Shown here: piece after piece, positions 27,262 to 35,555 of the stretch
Layout: every line of letters begins with the position of its first letter
Numbering within the stretch: position 1 is the stretch's first letter
From: Roseicyclus marinus
GTDB taxonomy: Bacteria > Pseudomonadota > Alphaproteobacteria > Rhodobacterales > Rhodobacteraceae
Assembly: GCF_030163795.1 (NCBI RefSeq)
Contig: NZ_JASJOF010000008.1
Span: forward strand, 62,001 to 126,000
Length of the DNA: 64,000 nt
Reading direction: 5' to 3'
Notes under the pieces: model-generated
The model's database searches: none
What the model was told of the DNA's origin: nothing
What the model saw: only the letters and a program-made list of their open reading frames with translations
Translations under genes and position numbers: made by a program

Positions 27262-28602
27262 TCAGGTCTCCGCGGCAGCGGTTTCCGCATGAATCGTCAG
27301 CCACTCCGTCAGCCGTGCGGCGGGCATGGGCCGTGCGATGTGATAGCCCTGCGCCTGCGCGCAGCCGATGGCTTTCAAGAACGCATAGGCCTCGCCCGTT
27401 TCGACCCCTTCGCCCACGACCTCGAACCCAAGGCCGCCAGCCAGTTCCACGATTTTCCGCAACAAGAAACCGCTCTGGCCGGATGGCTCCACATGCAACA
27501 CGAATTGCTTGTCGATCTTGATGATATCGGCCGGGATCTGCGTCAGGTAGGCCATGTTGCTGTAACCGCTGCCAAAATCGTCGATGGCCACCGTCATGCC
27601 CAGCGCGCGGATCTGGGTCAGTGCCCGCAGCGTGGCCGCGTCATCCGCCGCGACCGCACCTTCGGTGAATTCCAGCTCCAGATGGCGGGCATTCACCCCG
27701 CGCTCGCGCAACAGACGCTGCAACTTTTGTGCGAAATCCGGCTCGCTCAGATTGTTGGGCGACACGTTGACCGACATGCTCAGCCCCTCGAACGTCTTGC
27801 TCCAGACCGCCAATTGCTGGATCGCGACATCCAGAACCTTTTCGGTCAGCGGCCGGATCAGCGTGGTGCTTTCAACCAGCGGAAACAGCTCGACCGGCGA
27901 GATCGGGCCCAGCACTGGATGCGTCCATCGAAACAGCGCCTCGACGGCCACGCAACGATCCGTTTTCAGGTCGATACGCGGTTGATAATGCAATTCGATC
28001 TGGTCATCGGCCCGCAGGGCCTCGGGTAGATCCGTGAGGATGCGAAACCCCCGCCGATGTTTCGAGTCCGTTTCCGGGTCGTAAGTGGCATAGGGTTGTT
28101 GCTTGTGGCGGCTGTCTTGCGCGGCGGTCAGCGCCGCGCGCAGGACTTCGGCTGGGTCGCTCACCCCGTATTCCAGATCGACAACCCCCACGCCCGCCCG
28201 CGACCGGACCGGGATGCCGCCGAGCTTGATCGGCTCCGCGAAACACGGGCCGATGGCTTCCACCAATCTTGTTTGCGACGCCTTGCTTTCCCCTTCGAGA
28301 ACGAAGGCGAAACTGAGCACGCTCACGTTGAACAATGTCACGCCATCCGGAAGCAGCGATCCGATCCGCCGCGCGCCCGCCCGGATGAAGTCTTCCGAGA
28401 AATCATGGCCGAGCGCGCGCAGAAGCTGGTTGAAATGCTCCGCATCGGCCAGCGTGACCAACACAAGAACGACCTTCGGGTCACCCAGATCCTCCTTGGC
28501 TGACGTACGCGACAGTTTTTCCAGAAGCTGCGTGCGATTGGGCAATCGCGTCACATGGTCGAAACGGCCAATCCATTCGGATGGCGTATCAGGCAAGGTC
28601 AT
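27262..28602 (-). CDS. EAL-domain cyclic-di-GMP phosphodiesterase with degenerate GGDEF domain
   Basis: This cytoplasmic 446-residue protein has a GGDEF-like N-terminal domain (residues about 15-180). It starts FDHVTRLPNRTQLLEKL, but the signature position reads FNVSVLSFAFVLEG, so cyclase activity is lost. The EAL domain (about 200-440) keeps the expected active-site residues: E221 in VAVEALFRW, E311 in LEFTEG, DDFGSG at 341-346, K362 in IIKIDKQFV and E398/E401 in VVGEGVETGEA. An active c-di-GMP hydrolase is expected. There is no membrane or sensory domain. ATG 28602 follows GGAAAG. Confidence 0.9.
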   Translation of the reverse strand: MTLPDTPSEWIGRFDHVTRLPNRTQLLEKLSRTSAKEDLGDPKVVLVLVTLADAEHFNQLLRALGHDFSEDFIRAGARRIGSLLPDGVTLFNVSVLSFAFVLEGESKASQTRLVEAIGPCFAEPIKLGGIPVRSRAGVGVVDLEYGVSDPAEVLRAALTAAQDSRHKQQPYATYDPETDSKHRRGFRILTDLPEALRADDQIELHYQPRIDLKTDRCVAVEALFRWTHPVLGPISPVELFPLVESTTLIRPLTEKVLDVAIQQLAVWSKTFEGLSMSVNVSPNNLSEPDFAQKLQRLLRERGVNARHLELEFTEGAVAADDAATLRALTQIRALGMTVAIDDFGSGYSNMAYLTQIPADIIKIDKQFVLHVEPSGQSGFLLRKIVELAGGLGFEVVGEGVETGEAYAFLKAIGCAQAQGYHIARPMPAARLTEWLTIHAETAAAET

Positions 28603-29027
28603 CTGGCGTCGTCTTTCCGGTAAGTCAGACACTGCACAGATACTGGCCATGTCTGGACACGCGCGGTCGGCGGGTAAATCGCGCAAAATCGCAATCGTAA
28701 CCAAACACTAGCGTCATCGCATGCCACGGCCCTCAGCGTCAAATCCCGGCTCCTGCCGATCCTTGTCGGCATCACGGGATCTTTTCCAATCGTCCATCCG
28801 GGCGGATGGCGTCCCACCTCGGAATGACCCGGGGCGATAGGCAGGCCGCGACGCGGGCCTACGGGCACGGTGGCTTTGCGGGGATCACCAAGGCCTGCCG
28901 CGGCGCGCATGACCGGAAGCGGTCAAGCACGACGGAACATCCTTTGCCACGGCGCTTTGAGCAAAATCCCCCTGCCGCATCTTCGGCACGCTGCGGCCAC
29001 AGGCGCCCGTCGGCTGCATTGCTTTCC
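28603..29027. other. 425-bp intergenic region, no gene recognised
   Basis: This stretch lies between the EAL gene start and the hydrolase stop. It must hold the EAL gene promoter. I see no coding frame with family similarity or ribosome site, no tRNA, no clear terminator and no long repeat. Short G+C-rich dyads are present but nothing stands out. Confidence 0.6.
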
Positions 29028-30041
29028 CTACCCGTTCCGAACCCGGTCGATGGCCGCAAGGATCGCATCGGGGCGGGTGTGGTGGGGCATGTGACCGACA
29101 TCCGCCAGCACCTCCAGATGTGCGCCGGGCACCTGCTGGGCCAAGCGTTCCCCGTGAACATCCAAGGGGACCGTCGTGTCCCGCGTGCCGAACACGATGG
29201 CCAGCGGCATCCGCAGCCCGCCATAGCGCGGCTCCATCGCCCTGACATGCGTCTTCAACCCCGCCACCTGCCGCGCGTTCACCATCAACCGGTCGGGGTC
29301 CAACGAAAACCCGATGCCGATATGATCCAGATACCCCTCGGGAACCGGGTTCGGCGCAAAGACGGACGCGACCGCGCGCTGCGCCCTGTCGCGGTTGACC
29401 AGACCGGTCAGAACCGGCGCGACGACGCGCCCGCCGAACCGCGTACTCACCAGATCGTACCAAAGACCGACACCACCGGGCCATGTGTTGGTCGCGCCCG
29501 CCACCGACACAAGGCCAGACACGGGGGCAGAAACCCCCTCCTGCGCATTCAGCGCCCAGGCCATCGCCACCGCACCGCCATAGGAATGGCCCAGCACGAT
29601 GGGACGCCGCACACCGAATTGCACCGCCGCCTGCTCCAGATGACGCGCCTGGACCCGCGGATCGATCCCCGCATCGCCAAGGCTCTGTGACCAGCCCAGC
29701 CCGGGCCGGTCAAAGCTGATCACGCGGTATCCCCGTTCCGCCAGCAAGGGCGCGAGTTGAAAGGTAAAGTCGCGCGCATTGCCCCCGGCCCCATGCAACA
29801 AAACGACATCGCGGCCCCGGCCCCGGATATCGGCATGCACCTCCAGATTGTTCACCAGCGCCATATGCCCCGGCGGCGGCGGCAGGCTCCGGTCGAGCGG
29901 CGGGCTTTCTGCCCCCGCCCCGTCCGCGCCGCGATCCGGCGCGGCACAGGCGGCGGCCGCCGTCACGGCACCGACCGACAGGATCCGCTTGCCAAAACCG
30001 CGCCGCGTCCAAGCCCGGCCTGTCCCGTCGTGTTGCTCCAT
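29028..30041 (-). CDS. Alpha/beta hydrolase, probably exported or lipid-anchored
   Basis: This 337-residue alpha/beta-fold hydrolase has an RRGFGKR stretch with a following hydrophobic run ending AAAACAAP. That looks like a Tat-type or lipoprotein signal. The catalytic triad is visible: the oxyanion motif LLHGAGGNARDF, the nucleophile Ser in LGHSYGGAVAMAWAL, Asp in VFGTRDTTVPLD and His in ADVGHMPHH. The substrate is unknown; epoxide hydrolase-, esterase- and haloperoxidase-like enzymes share this layout. The start at 30041 is placed just before the signal; the reading frame extends further upstream without recognisable sequence. Confidence 0.82.
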   Translation of the reverse strand: MEQHDGTGRAWTRRGFGKRILSVGAVTAAAACAAPDRGADGAGAESPPLDRSLPPPPGHMALVNNLEVHADIRGRGRDVVLLHGAGGNARDFTFQLAPLLAERGYRVISFDRPGLGWSQSLGDAGIDPRVQARHLEQAAVQFGVRRPIVLGHSYGGAVAMAWALNAQEGVSAPVSGLVSVAGATNTWPGGVGLWYDLVSTRFGGRVVAPVLTGLVNRDRAQRAVASVFAPNPVPEGYLDHIGIGFSLDPDRLMVNARQVAGLKTHVRAMEPRYGGLRMPLAIVFGTRDTTVPLDVHGERLAQQVPGAHLEVLADVGHMPHHTRPDAILAAIDRVRNG

Positions 30042-30177
30042 CTCGCCACCACCCCGTCCGTCGTCGATCTTCGCGCCCCGCCGCGCGGCATCCCATCTAG
30101 CGTGCCCCGCATGACGAGGCCCGGATGAACCACGGCAAGAGGGGCCGCGATGTTTCACCCCGCCCGGTCCAGCCGCA

Positions 30178-31410
30178 TCACGCCGCGCCGGATCGGGCCA
30201 GCGCGGCCTCCAGCCACGCCGCCGCGTCAAGCAGGCTCCGGTCGCGTCCCGGCGCGCCGACGATCTGCACGCCGATCGGCAGGCCGCGCGGTCCGCGCTG
30301 CGTCGGCAGATGCAGCGCGGGCCCGCCCAGCAACGTCCAGACCCGGCAGAAATGGGGATCACCCGTGCCTGCCTCGACCAGCGGCGCCTCGCCCTTCGCG
30401 CTCAAGGTCAGGACCCCGTCATAGGGTGCGATGGCCGCAAGCAGCCCGCCGCCAAGGCTCCGTCGCACCTCCAGCGCCGCCTCGTATTCCTCGGGCTGCA
30501 ACCGTGCCGCATCATCGAGGTAGGCGCGCAGCGCATCGCTCAAGAGACCGCGATGAACCTCCCACTCGAAGGCCAGCGCCCTGACCCCCTCCCAGCCCAT
30601 CACGATCTGCTGTGCCTCGATCAGCGCCTGCCAGCCACCGGGGTCTGGCAAGGCCGTGACGGTCGCACCCGCAGCAGCCGCCACCGCCGCCACCCGCTCC
30701 AACTCGGCCAGCACCGGGGCCTCGGCCATCGCGGCATCGGGCGTGACCCAGACCGCCAGACGCGGTGCCCGCTGCGACACCTTTGGCGCAAGATCGCTCC
30801 GCCCTGCCATCACCCCGACGAACAGCGCCGCCTCCGCCACGCTGCGCGCAAAGCCTCCGATCGTATCGAGGCTCTCCGAGAACAACGACAGACCGCTGCG
30901 GCTGATCATGCCAAAGCTCGGCTTGTAGCCCACGACGCCGCAAAAGGCCGCCGGACGGATGATGGAACCCGCGGTCTGCGTCCCCGTCGCAAGGCTGGCC
31001 CCGCCCGCCGCCACGCTCGCCGCCGAACCGCTGGACGATCCGCCCGGCGTATGGGCCGTGTCATGCGGATTGCGGGTCGGCCCCGGCGTCAGATGGGCGA
31101 ATTCCGTCGTCACCGACTTTCCGACAACCAATCCCCCCGCCGCCCGGATCGCGGCCACAGCGGCGGCATCGCGCACCGGACGCCGCCCTGCATGGATCGG
31201 CGATCCGCAGGCGGTCGGCATGTCGACCGTGTCGAAGATATCCTTGACGGCCACGACGTGACCACTCAGCGGCCCGCGCCGCGCCCCATCCTCCAACCGG
31301 CGCGCCTCGGCCAGAACACTATCCCGGTCAAGCCACGCATAGGCCTGCAACCGCCCCTCGTCCCCTTCGATGCGCTCCAGCGCAGCTTCGGCCAGCGTCA
31401 TGATGGACAT
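30178..31410 (-). CDS. Amidase signature family enzyme
   Basis: This 410-residue amidase has the Ser-cisSer-Lys triad layout: Lys56 in VVAVKDIFDT, the glycine/serine-rich TPGGSSSGSAASVAAGG (residues 121-137) and the nucleophile Ser149 in TGTQTAGSIIRPA. It is shorter than GatA and lacks GatB/GatC neighbours, so it is not part of the tRNA amidotransferase. Relatives hydrolyse small amides, including allophanate, indoleacetamide and similar compounds; the substrate is open. GGGAGGATGCG precedes ATG 31410. It is divergent from the oxidoreductase gene at 31552. Confidence 0.9.
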   Translation of the reverse strand: MSIMTLAEAALERIEGDEGRLQAYAWLDRDSVLAEARRLEDGARRGPLSGHVVAVKDIFDTVDMPTACGSPIHAGRRPVRDAAAVAAIRAAGGLVVGKSVTTEFAHLTPGPTRNPHDTAHTPGGSSSGSAASVAAGGASLATGTQTAGSIIRPAAFCGVVGYKPSFGMISRSGLSLFSESLDTIGGFARSVAEAALFVGVMAGRSDLAPKVSQRAPRLAVWVTPDAAMAEAPVLAELERVAAVAAAAGATVTALPDPGGWQALIEAQQIVMGWEGVRALAFEWEVHRGLLSDALRAYLDDAARLQPEEYEAALEVRRSLGGGLLAAIAPYDGVLTLSAKGEAPLVEAGTGDPHFCRVWTLLGGPALHLPTQRGPRGLPIGVQIVGAPGRDRSLLDAAAWLEAALARSGAA

Positions 31411-31551
31411 CGCATCCTCCCGATCTCGCGCGGATCGCGGGCGGCAGGCCCACGCATCGGCCCCCAGAGGGTAGCGCCGATTTGCCTTCCAGCCATATCC
31501 AAGCGTAAAGCACAGAGCGACGCATCAGCGAACAGGAACGGGACCGGCATC

Positions 31552-32514
31552 ATGACCGTAAAAACCACAATCATCGGCCTCGGCATCATGGGACGGCGCA
31601 TGTTGGACCACATGCTCCGGCACCCCGGCTACGAGGTCACGGCGATCTGGGACCCCGATCCGCAGTCTTGCAAGGATGCGCTGGCGCTGGCACCCGGCCT
31701 GTCCATCGCCACCTCGGCCGAGGCCGCGATCGCGGCCACGGATCTCGTCTATCTCGCCTGCCCGCCCGTGCCCCGCAAAGCCCATGCGCTGACCGCGCTC
31801 GGTTCGGGCAAGGCCGTCTTCCTCGAAAAACCGCTCGGCGTCGACATCGCCGAAAGCGAGGCGCTGGTGGCCGCCTGCACCGACAGCGGTCTTCCCGCTG
31901 CGGTCAATTTCACACAGGCCGCAGGCGCCGCCCTGACCGGTGTGTCCGAGGCCGCCCGCACCGGCGCGCTCGGCACCCTGCAGGGCGTCGATATCGTCGT
32001 CACCTACGCCGATTGGCCGCGAAGCTGGCAAAAGGCAGCCGATTGGCTGCGCTTCCGCGACGAAGGCGGCATGACCCGCGAGGTGATCTCGCATTTCCTG
32101 TTCTTTTCCGAGCGGATCCTCGGCCCGCTCACCCTCGTCTGGGCCAAGCCCTCCTACCCGGCCGATCCGACGCTGTGCGAAACCCACATGCTCGCCCGCC
32201 TCGAGAATGCGGAGGGCCTGCCGGTGACGATCATGGCCAGCGTCGGCGGCGCGCAACCGGACAGACAGGAACTGACGGTCAAGGGCTCGCTCACCAGCCG
32301 CCGGATCACCGATTTCTACGTCGATGCCCGGTCCGACGGCGGCCCCTTCACCGAGATCGCGGAGCGCCCCGCCGATCCCCGCGCCGTCAGCCTCAAGGCA
32401 CAGCTGGACGATCTGCTTCTTTGCCTTCAGGGCAAACCCAACAGGCTCGCCACACCGGCCGAGGCGCTGCGCGTCCAGAAACTCGTCGAGGCCATGTTGC
32501 ACGCCTCCGGCTAG
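31552..32514 (+). CDS. Gfo/Idh/MocA family oxidoreductase
   Basis: This 320-residue NAD(P)-dependent dehydrogenase has an N-terminal Rossmann fold (TTIIGLGIMGRRMLDHML) and the family Lys motif AVFLEKPLGVDIAESEAL (EKP). The C-terminal alpha/beta domain contains the expected His region REVISHFLFFSERILGP. Substrates in this family are mostly sugars, inositols or related polyols and cannot be told here. The TAG stop at 32512-32514 is the first three bases of a RIME-like repeat, so the natural end of the protein may have been changed by the repeat. ATG 31552 follows CAGGAACGGGA. Confidence 0.88.
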   Translation: MTVKTTIIGLGIMGRRMLDHMLRHPGYEVTAIWDPDPQSCKDALALAPGLSIATSAEAAIAATDLVYLACPPVPRKAHALTALGSGKAVFLEKPLGVDIAESEALVAACTDSGLPAAVNFTQAAGAALTGVSEAARTGALGTLQGVDIVVTYADWPRSWQKAADWLRFRDEGGMTREVISHFLFFSERILGPLTLVWAKPSYPADPTLCETHMLARLENAEGLPVTIMASVGGAQPDRQELTVKGSLTSRRITDFYVDARSDGGPFTEIAERPADPRAVSLKAQLDDLLLCLQGKPNRLATPAEALRVQKLVEAMLHASG

Positions 32515-32618
32515 AGCACGTCGTGCAAAAGTGGGAACCGGTTTTGCGCTCCCCGGACATGCGACATCAGAAGGTTGGAGACCGGCGCGTGACTGCGACT
32601 GACCGCGACGGGCTCCAA
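32512..32618 (+). repeat. RIME-like 107-bp palindromic repeat, copy A
   Basis: This element starts TAGAGCACGTCGTGCAAAAG and ends near GGGCTCCAA. It aligns end to end without gaps with 46040-45934 on the minus strand, at about four-fifths identity by eye and with an identical 28-base core (32524-32551). The core contains GCAAAA...TTTTGC arms. Length and double-palindrome layout resemble the rhizobial RIME1 element (comparison from memory). Its first bases supply the stop codon of the oxidoreductase gene. Confidence 0.8.
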
Positions 32619-32693
32619 GGGCCGCCGGGCCGTTTTCACATCTGTTGAAACAGATCGTGCGGCGCTTGCCCGACTCAGGGGACAAGGCGCTCA

Positions 32694-32737
32694 CTCCTCC
32701 CATGCCGGACAGGCATGGTGCCACCGGCACGGAGGAG
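32694..32737 (+). ncRNA. Candidate three-way-junction RNA sequestering a Shine-Dalgarno sequence
   Basis: Three stems pair perfectly and abut one another with no unpaired junction base. P1 is CTCCTCC (32694-32700) with GGAGGAG (32731-32737). P2 is CATGCC (32701-32706) with GGCATG (32712-32717). P3 is GTGCC (32718-32722) with GGCAC (32726-32730). The 3' strand of P1 is the ribosome binding site of the 18-codon ORF at 32745, so folding would hide it. A near-perfect dyad, ATCTGTT-GA-AACAGAT, lies upstream at 32640-32655. No known riboswitch family is recognised. Confidence 0.55.
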
Positions 32738-32744
32738 AACGCCC

Positions 32745-32801
32745 ATGGGCGACAAGAAACCCACGACCAAGAAAGCCGGCGGCGGCAAGCCCGGCAAGTA
32801 A
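32745..32801 (+). CDS. Tiny lysine-rich peptide (18 aa)
   Basis: The frame encodes MGDKKPTTKKAGGGKPGK and stops. It follows an ideal ribosome site (GGAGGAG, seven bases before the ATG) that can be masked by the three-way junction. The peptide has six Lys and one Asp, is rich in Gly and Pro, and has no hydrophobic stretch. It could be a nucleic-acid-binding micropeptide, a leader peptide or simply a device for translation-coupled control. Nothing in the sequence decides between these. A longer frame running through this region in another phase has no ribosome site. Confidence 0.5.
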   Translation: MGDKKPTTKKAGGGKPGK

Positions 32802-32926
32802 CGCCTGACCGACCACGGCCCCGCGTCGGGCGCGGACCGGCGCGGGGCATCCGCCTGCGACAGGCCGCCTCGGTTGCTGCGGCGCAGCATTGCCCTATTT
32901 GCCTCCTTGCGAACAGGAGACAGATC

Positions 32927-33178
32927 ATGAGCCTTGCCCCCGAAACCCCCCGCCCCCGCTACATCACCCGCCACGTCACCTACCGCCTGCCCATCATCGG
33001 CCGCATGGCGCGCGAAGTCGTCGAAGGGCCGGTGGACAACGCCTTCGCCGCCGTCATCGGCGCCGTTTCCGCCGTGGCCATCGGTGTGCTGATCTGGGGC
33101 TATCCCGCCCTGATCTTCTCGGCGCTGCTGGCAGCCGCCCTGATGCTCGTGACGCTGGTCCGCATCACGCTCGGCTGA
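32927..33178 (+). CDS. Small two-helix membrane protein (83 aa)
   Basis: The protein has a basic, proline-containing N-terminus (TPRPRYITRHVTYRLPIIG). Two hydrophobic helices follow, AFAAVIGAVSAVAIGVLIW and YPALIFSALLAAALMLVTLV. A good ribosome site (CAGGAG) lies upstream of ATG 32927. It is convergent with maeB, with only six bases between stops. The family is not recognised. It may share a transcript with the 18-codon ORF 125 bases upstream. Confidence 0.75.
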   Translation: MSLAPETPRPRYITRHVTYRLPIIGRMAREVVEGPVDNAFAAVIGAVSAVAIGVLIWGYPALIFSALLAAALMLVTLVRITLG

Positions 33179-33184
33179 GGCCCG

Positions 33185-35464
33185 TCAGCTGTAAGTGCTG
33201 ACAGGCGTCCCGGCGAGCGCCGCGATGTTGAGCAGGCCACGCGGCGTGATCGAGGGCGTCACGATATGCGCCCGGTTGCCCATCCCCATCAGGATCGGCC
33301 CGACCTCCAGACCACCCGCGCGCATCTTCAAAATGTTGCGCGCGGCCCCGGCCGCATCCGTGCTGGCAAAGACCAGCGCATTGGCCGCGCCCTCCATCCG
33401 GCTCTCGGGCAAGAGCCGCGCCCGCAAATCGCCATCCAGCGCCACGTCGACCGGCATTTCCCCCTCGTAGGTGAAATCCAGCCCCATCCCGTCGAGGATC
33501 TCCAGCGCCGCGCGCATCCGCCGCCCGCTGCCGCTGTCGAGGTTGCCGAACTGGCTCCCCGAACACAGCGCCACCTGCGGCGCGATGCCGAACCGCCGGA
33601 TATGCCGCGCGCATCCGCGCACGGTTTCCGCGATCTGCTCGGGCGTGGGTTCGGGGTGGATCTGCGTATCCGCGATGAACAACGGCCCGGTATCCGCGAT
33701 GATCAGCGACAGCGCGCCCACCGGGCGCAACCCGTCCCGGCCCAGGATCTGGTTCACGTATTTCAGGTGCCACAGGTACTGGCCAAAAGTCCCGCAGATC
33801 AGGCTGTCCGCCTCGCCACGCTGCACCATGACCGCGCCGATGGCCGTGGTATTGGTGCGCATGATCGCGCGCGCCAGATCGGGCGTCACACCGCGCCGCG
33901 CCATGATCGAATGATAGCTCTGCCAGTAATCGCGGTAGCGCGGATCGTTTTCCGGGTTCACCAGATCGAAATCCACCCCCGCCTTCAGCGTCAGGCCCGC
34001 CCGTTCGATCCGGCTCTCGATCACCTCGGGACGGCCGATCAGGATCGGCTTGTCGGTGGTTTCCTCCGAAATCGCCTGCGCCGCGCGCAGCACCCGCTCG
34101 TCCTCGCCCTCGGCAAAGACGATCCGGCGCTCTGCATTGCGCGCCGCCTCGAAAACCGGGCGCATGATCAGCGCCGATTTGAACACCGACTGGTTCAACC
34201 GCTCGCGATAGGCCTCGATATCGTCCAAGGGTCGTGTCGCTACGCCCGAGTCCATCGCGGCTTTGGCCACGGCACTGGCCACCACCCCGATCAGACGGCG
34301 ATCAAAGGGTTTGGGGATCAGGTAATCGGCCCCGAATGTCAGCTGCTCCCCCGCATAGGCGGCGGCGGCCTCGGCACTCGTCGTGGCCCGCGCCAGCGCC
34401 GCGATCCCTTCGATGCAGGCGATCTGCATCGCATCGTTGATCTCGGTCGCGCCCACGTCCAGCGCGCCGCGGAAGATGAAGGGGAAACACAGGACGTTAT
34501 TGACCTGGTTGGGGAAATCGCTCCGCCCCGTGGCGATGATCGCATCGGGCGCGACACTGCGCACCTCGTCGGGCAGGATTTCCGGCATCGGATTGGCCAG
34601 CGCGAACACGATGGGCCGCGGCGCCATCCGCGCCACCATCTCGGGCTTCAGAACGCCCGGACCCGACAGGCCCAGGAACAGGTCCGCACCGTCGATCACC
34701 TCGTCCAGCGTGCGCAGATCGGTCTTCTGCGCATAGGCCGCCTTTTGCGGGTTCATGTCGATCTCGCGCCCCTCGTGGACGAGACCGTGAATGTCGCACA
34801 ACCAGATATTCTCGCGCTTCACGCCCAGCTTCAGCAGCATGTTCAGGCAGGCGATCCCCGCGGCCCCGCCGCCCGTCGAGACGATCTTGATATCCTCGAA
34901 CCGCTTGCCCGTGACGCGCAGCGCATTGGTGGCCGCAGCCCCCACCACGATGGCCGTGCCGTGCTGGTCGTCGTGGAACACGGGGATGTTCATCCGCTCG
35001 CGGCAGATCTGTTCAACGATGAAACAATCGGGTGCCTTGATGTCCTCGAGGTTCACCGCGCCGAATGTCGGCTCCAGCGCGCAGACGATCTCGGCCAGCT
35101 TCACCGGGTCGGGTTCGTTCAGTTCGATGTCGAAGCAATCGATGTTGGCGAAAGTCTTGAACAAGACCGCCTTGCCTTCCATCACGGGCTTGGACGCAAG
35201 CGCCCCGATGTTGCCCAGACCCAGCACGGCCGTTCCGTTCGACACCACCGCCACAAGGTTCCCGCGCGAGGTGTAACGCGCCGCATTGCTCGGGTCGGCC
35301 TTGATCTCAAGACAGGCCTCGGCCACGCCGGGGCTGTAGGCACGGGCCAGATCTCGCCCGTTCGCCAAGGGCTTGGTGGCGCGGATCTCAAGCTTACCGG
35401 GCTTCGGGAACTCGTGGTAGAGCAGCGCCGCCGACCGCGCCCCGTCCTGCTTGTCTTCGCTCAT
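33185..35464 (-). CDS. maeB: NADP-dependent malic enzyme with C-terminal phosphotransacetylase-like domain
   Basis: This enzyme decarboxylates malate to pyruvate and supplies NADPH. The 759-residue protein has the malic domain (AYSPGVAEACLEIKADP), the catalytic and metal region FVEQICRERMNIPVFHDDQH-like sequence and the Rossmann motif IVSTGGGAAGIACLN. From about residue 430 it has a phosphotransacetylase-like domain (RIVFAEGEDERVLRAAQ). That domain is catalytically inactive but regulatory in studied MaeB enzymes. A perfect 14-base palindrome sits 23 bases upstream of the start. Confidence 0.95.
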   Translation of the reverse strand: MSEDKQDGARSAALLYHEFPKPGKLEIRATKPLANGRDLARAYSPGVAEACLEIKADPSNAARYTSRGNLVAVVSNGTAVLGLGNIGALASKPVMEGKAVLFKTFANIDCFDIELNEPDPVKLAEIVCALEPTFGAVNLEDIKAPDCFIVEQICRERMNIPVFHDDQHGTAIVVGAAATNALRVTGKRFEDIKIVSTGGGAAGIACLNMLLKLGVKRENIWLCDIHGLVHEGREIDMNPQKAAYAQKTDLRTLDEVIDGADLFLGLSGPGVLKPEMVARMAPRPIVFALANPMPEILPDEVRSVAPDAIIATGRSDFPNQVNNVLCFPFIFRGALDVGATEINDAMQIACIEGIAALARATTSAEAAAAYAGEQLTFGADYLIPKPFDRRLIGVVASAVAKAAMDSGVATRPLDDIEAYRERLNQSVFKSALIMRPVFEAARNAERRIVFAEGEDERVLRAAQAISEETTDKPILIGRPEVIESRIERAGLTLKAGVDFDLVNPENDPRYRDYWQSYHSIMARRGVTPDLARAIMRTNTTAIGAVMVQRGEADSLICGTFGQYLWHLKYVNQILGRDGLRPVGALSLIIADTGPLFIADTQIHPEPTPEQIAETVRGCARHIRRFGIAPQVALCSGSQFGNLDSGSGRRMRAALEILDGMGLDFTYEGEMPVDVALDGDLRARLLPESRMEGAANALVFASTDAAGAARNILKMRAGGLEVGPILMGMGNRAHIVTPSITPRGLLNIAALAGTPVSTYS

Positions 35465-35486
35465 CGCTCTCTTCCGACCCAGTTTT

Positions 35487-35500
35487 GTTTAACGTTAAAC
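35487..35500. promoter_or_regulatory. Perfect 14-bp palindrome upstream of maeB
   Basis: GTTTAACGTTAAAC is its own reverse complement, with a central CG, and ends 23 bases before the maeB start codon. This is the architecture of LacI-family operators such as those of the carbon regulator CceR in Rhodobacter (from memory). It is proposed as a repressor or activator site for maeB. Confidence 0.5.
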
Positions 35501-35555
35501 CTTCTTCTGCCAGCCCCCGGAACGCGGCGCAAGGCCGCGCATGATACCCAAAAGG

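Noticed and set aside
32645-32926. N-terminal extension of the 83-residue membrane protein back to a TTG at 32645
   Set aside because: The added sequence is low-complexity, has no ribosome site and crosses the three-way junction and the tiny ORF. ATG 32927 has a good ribosome site.
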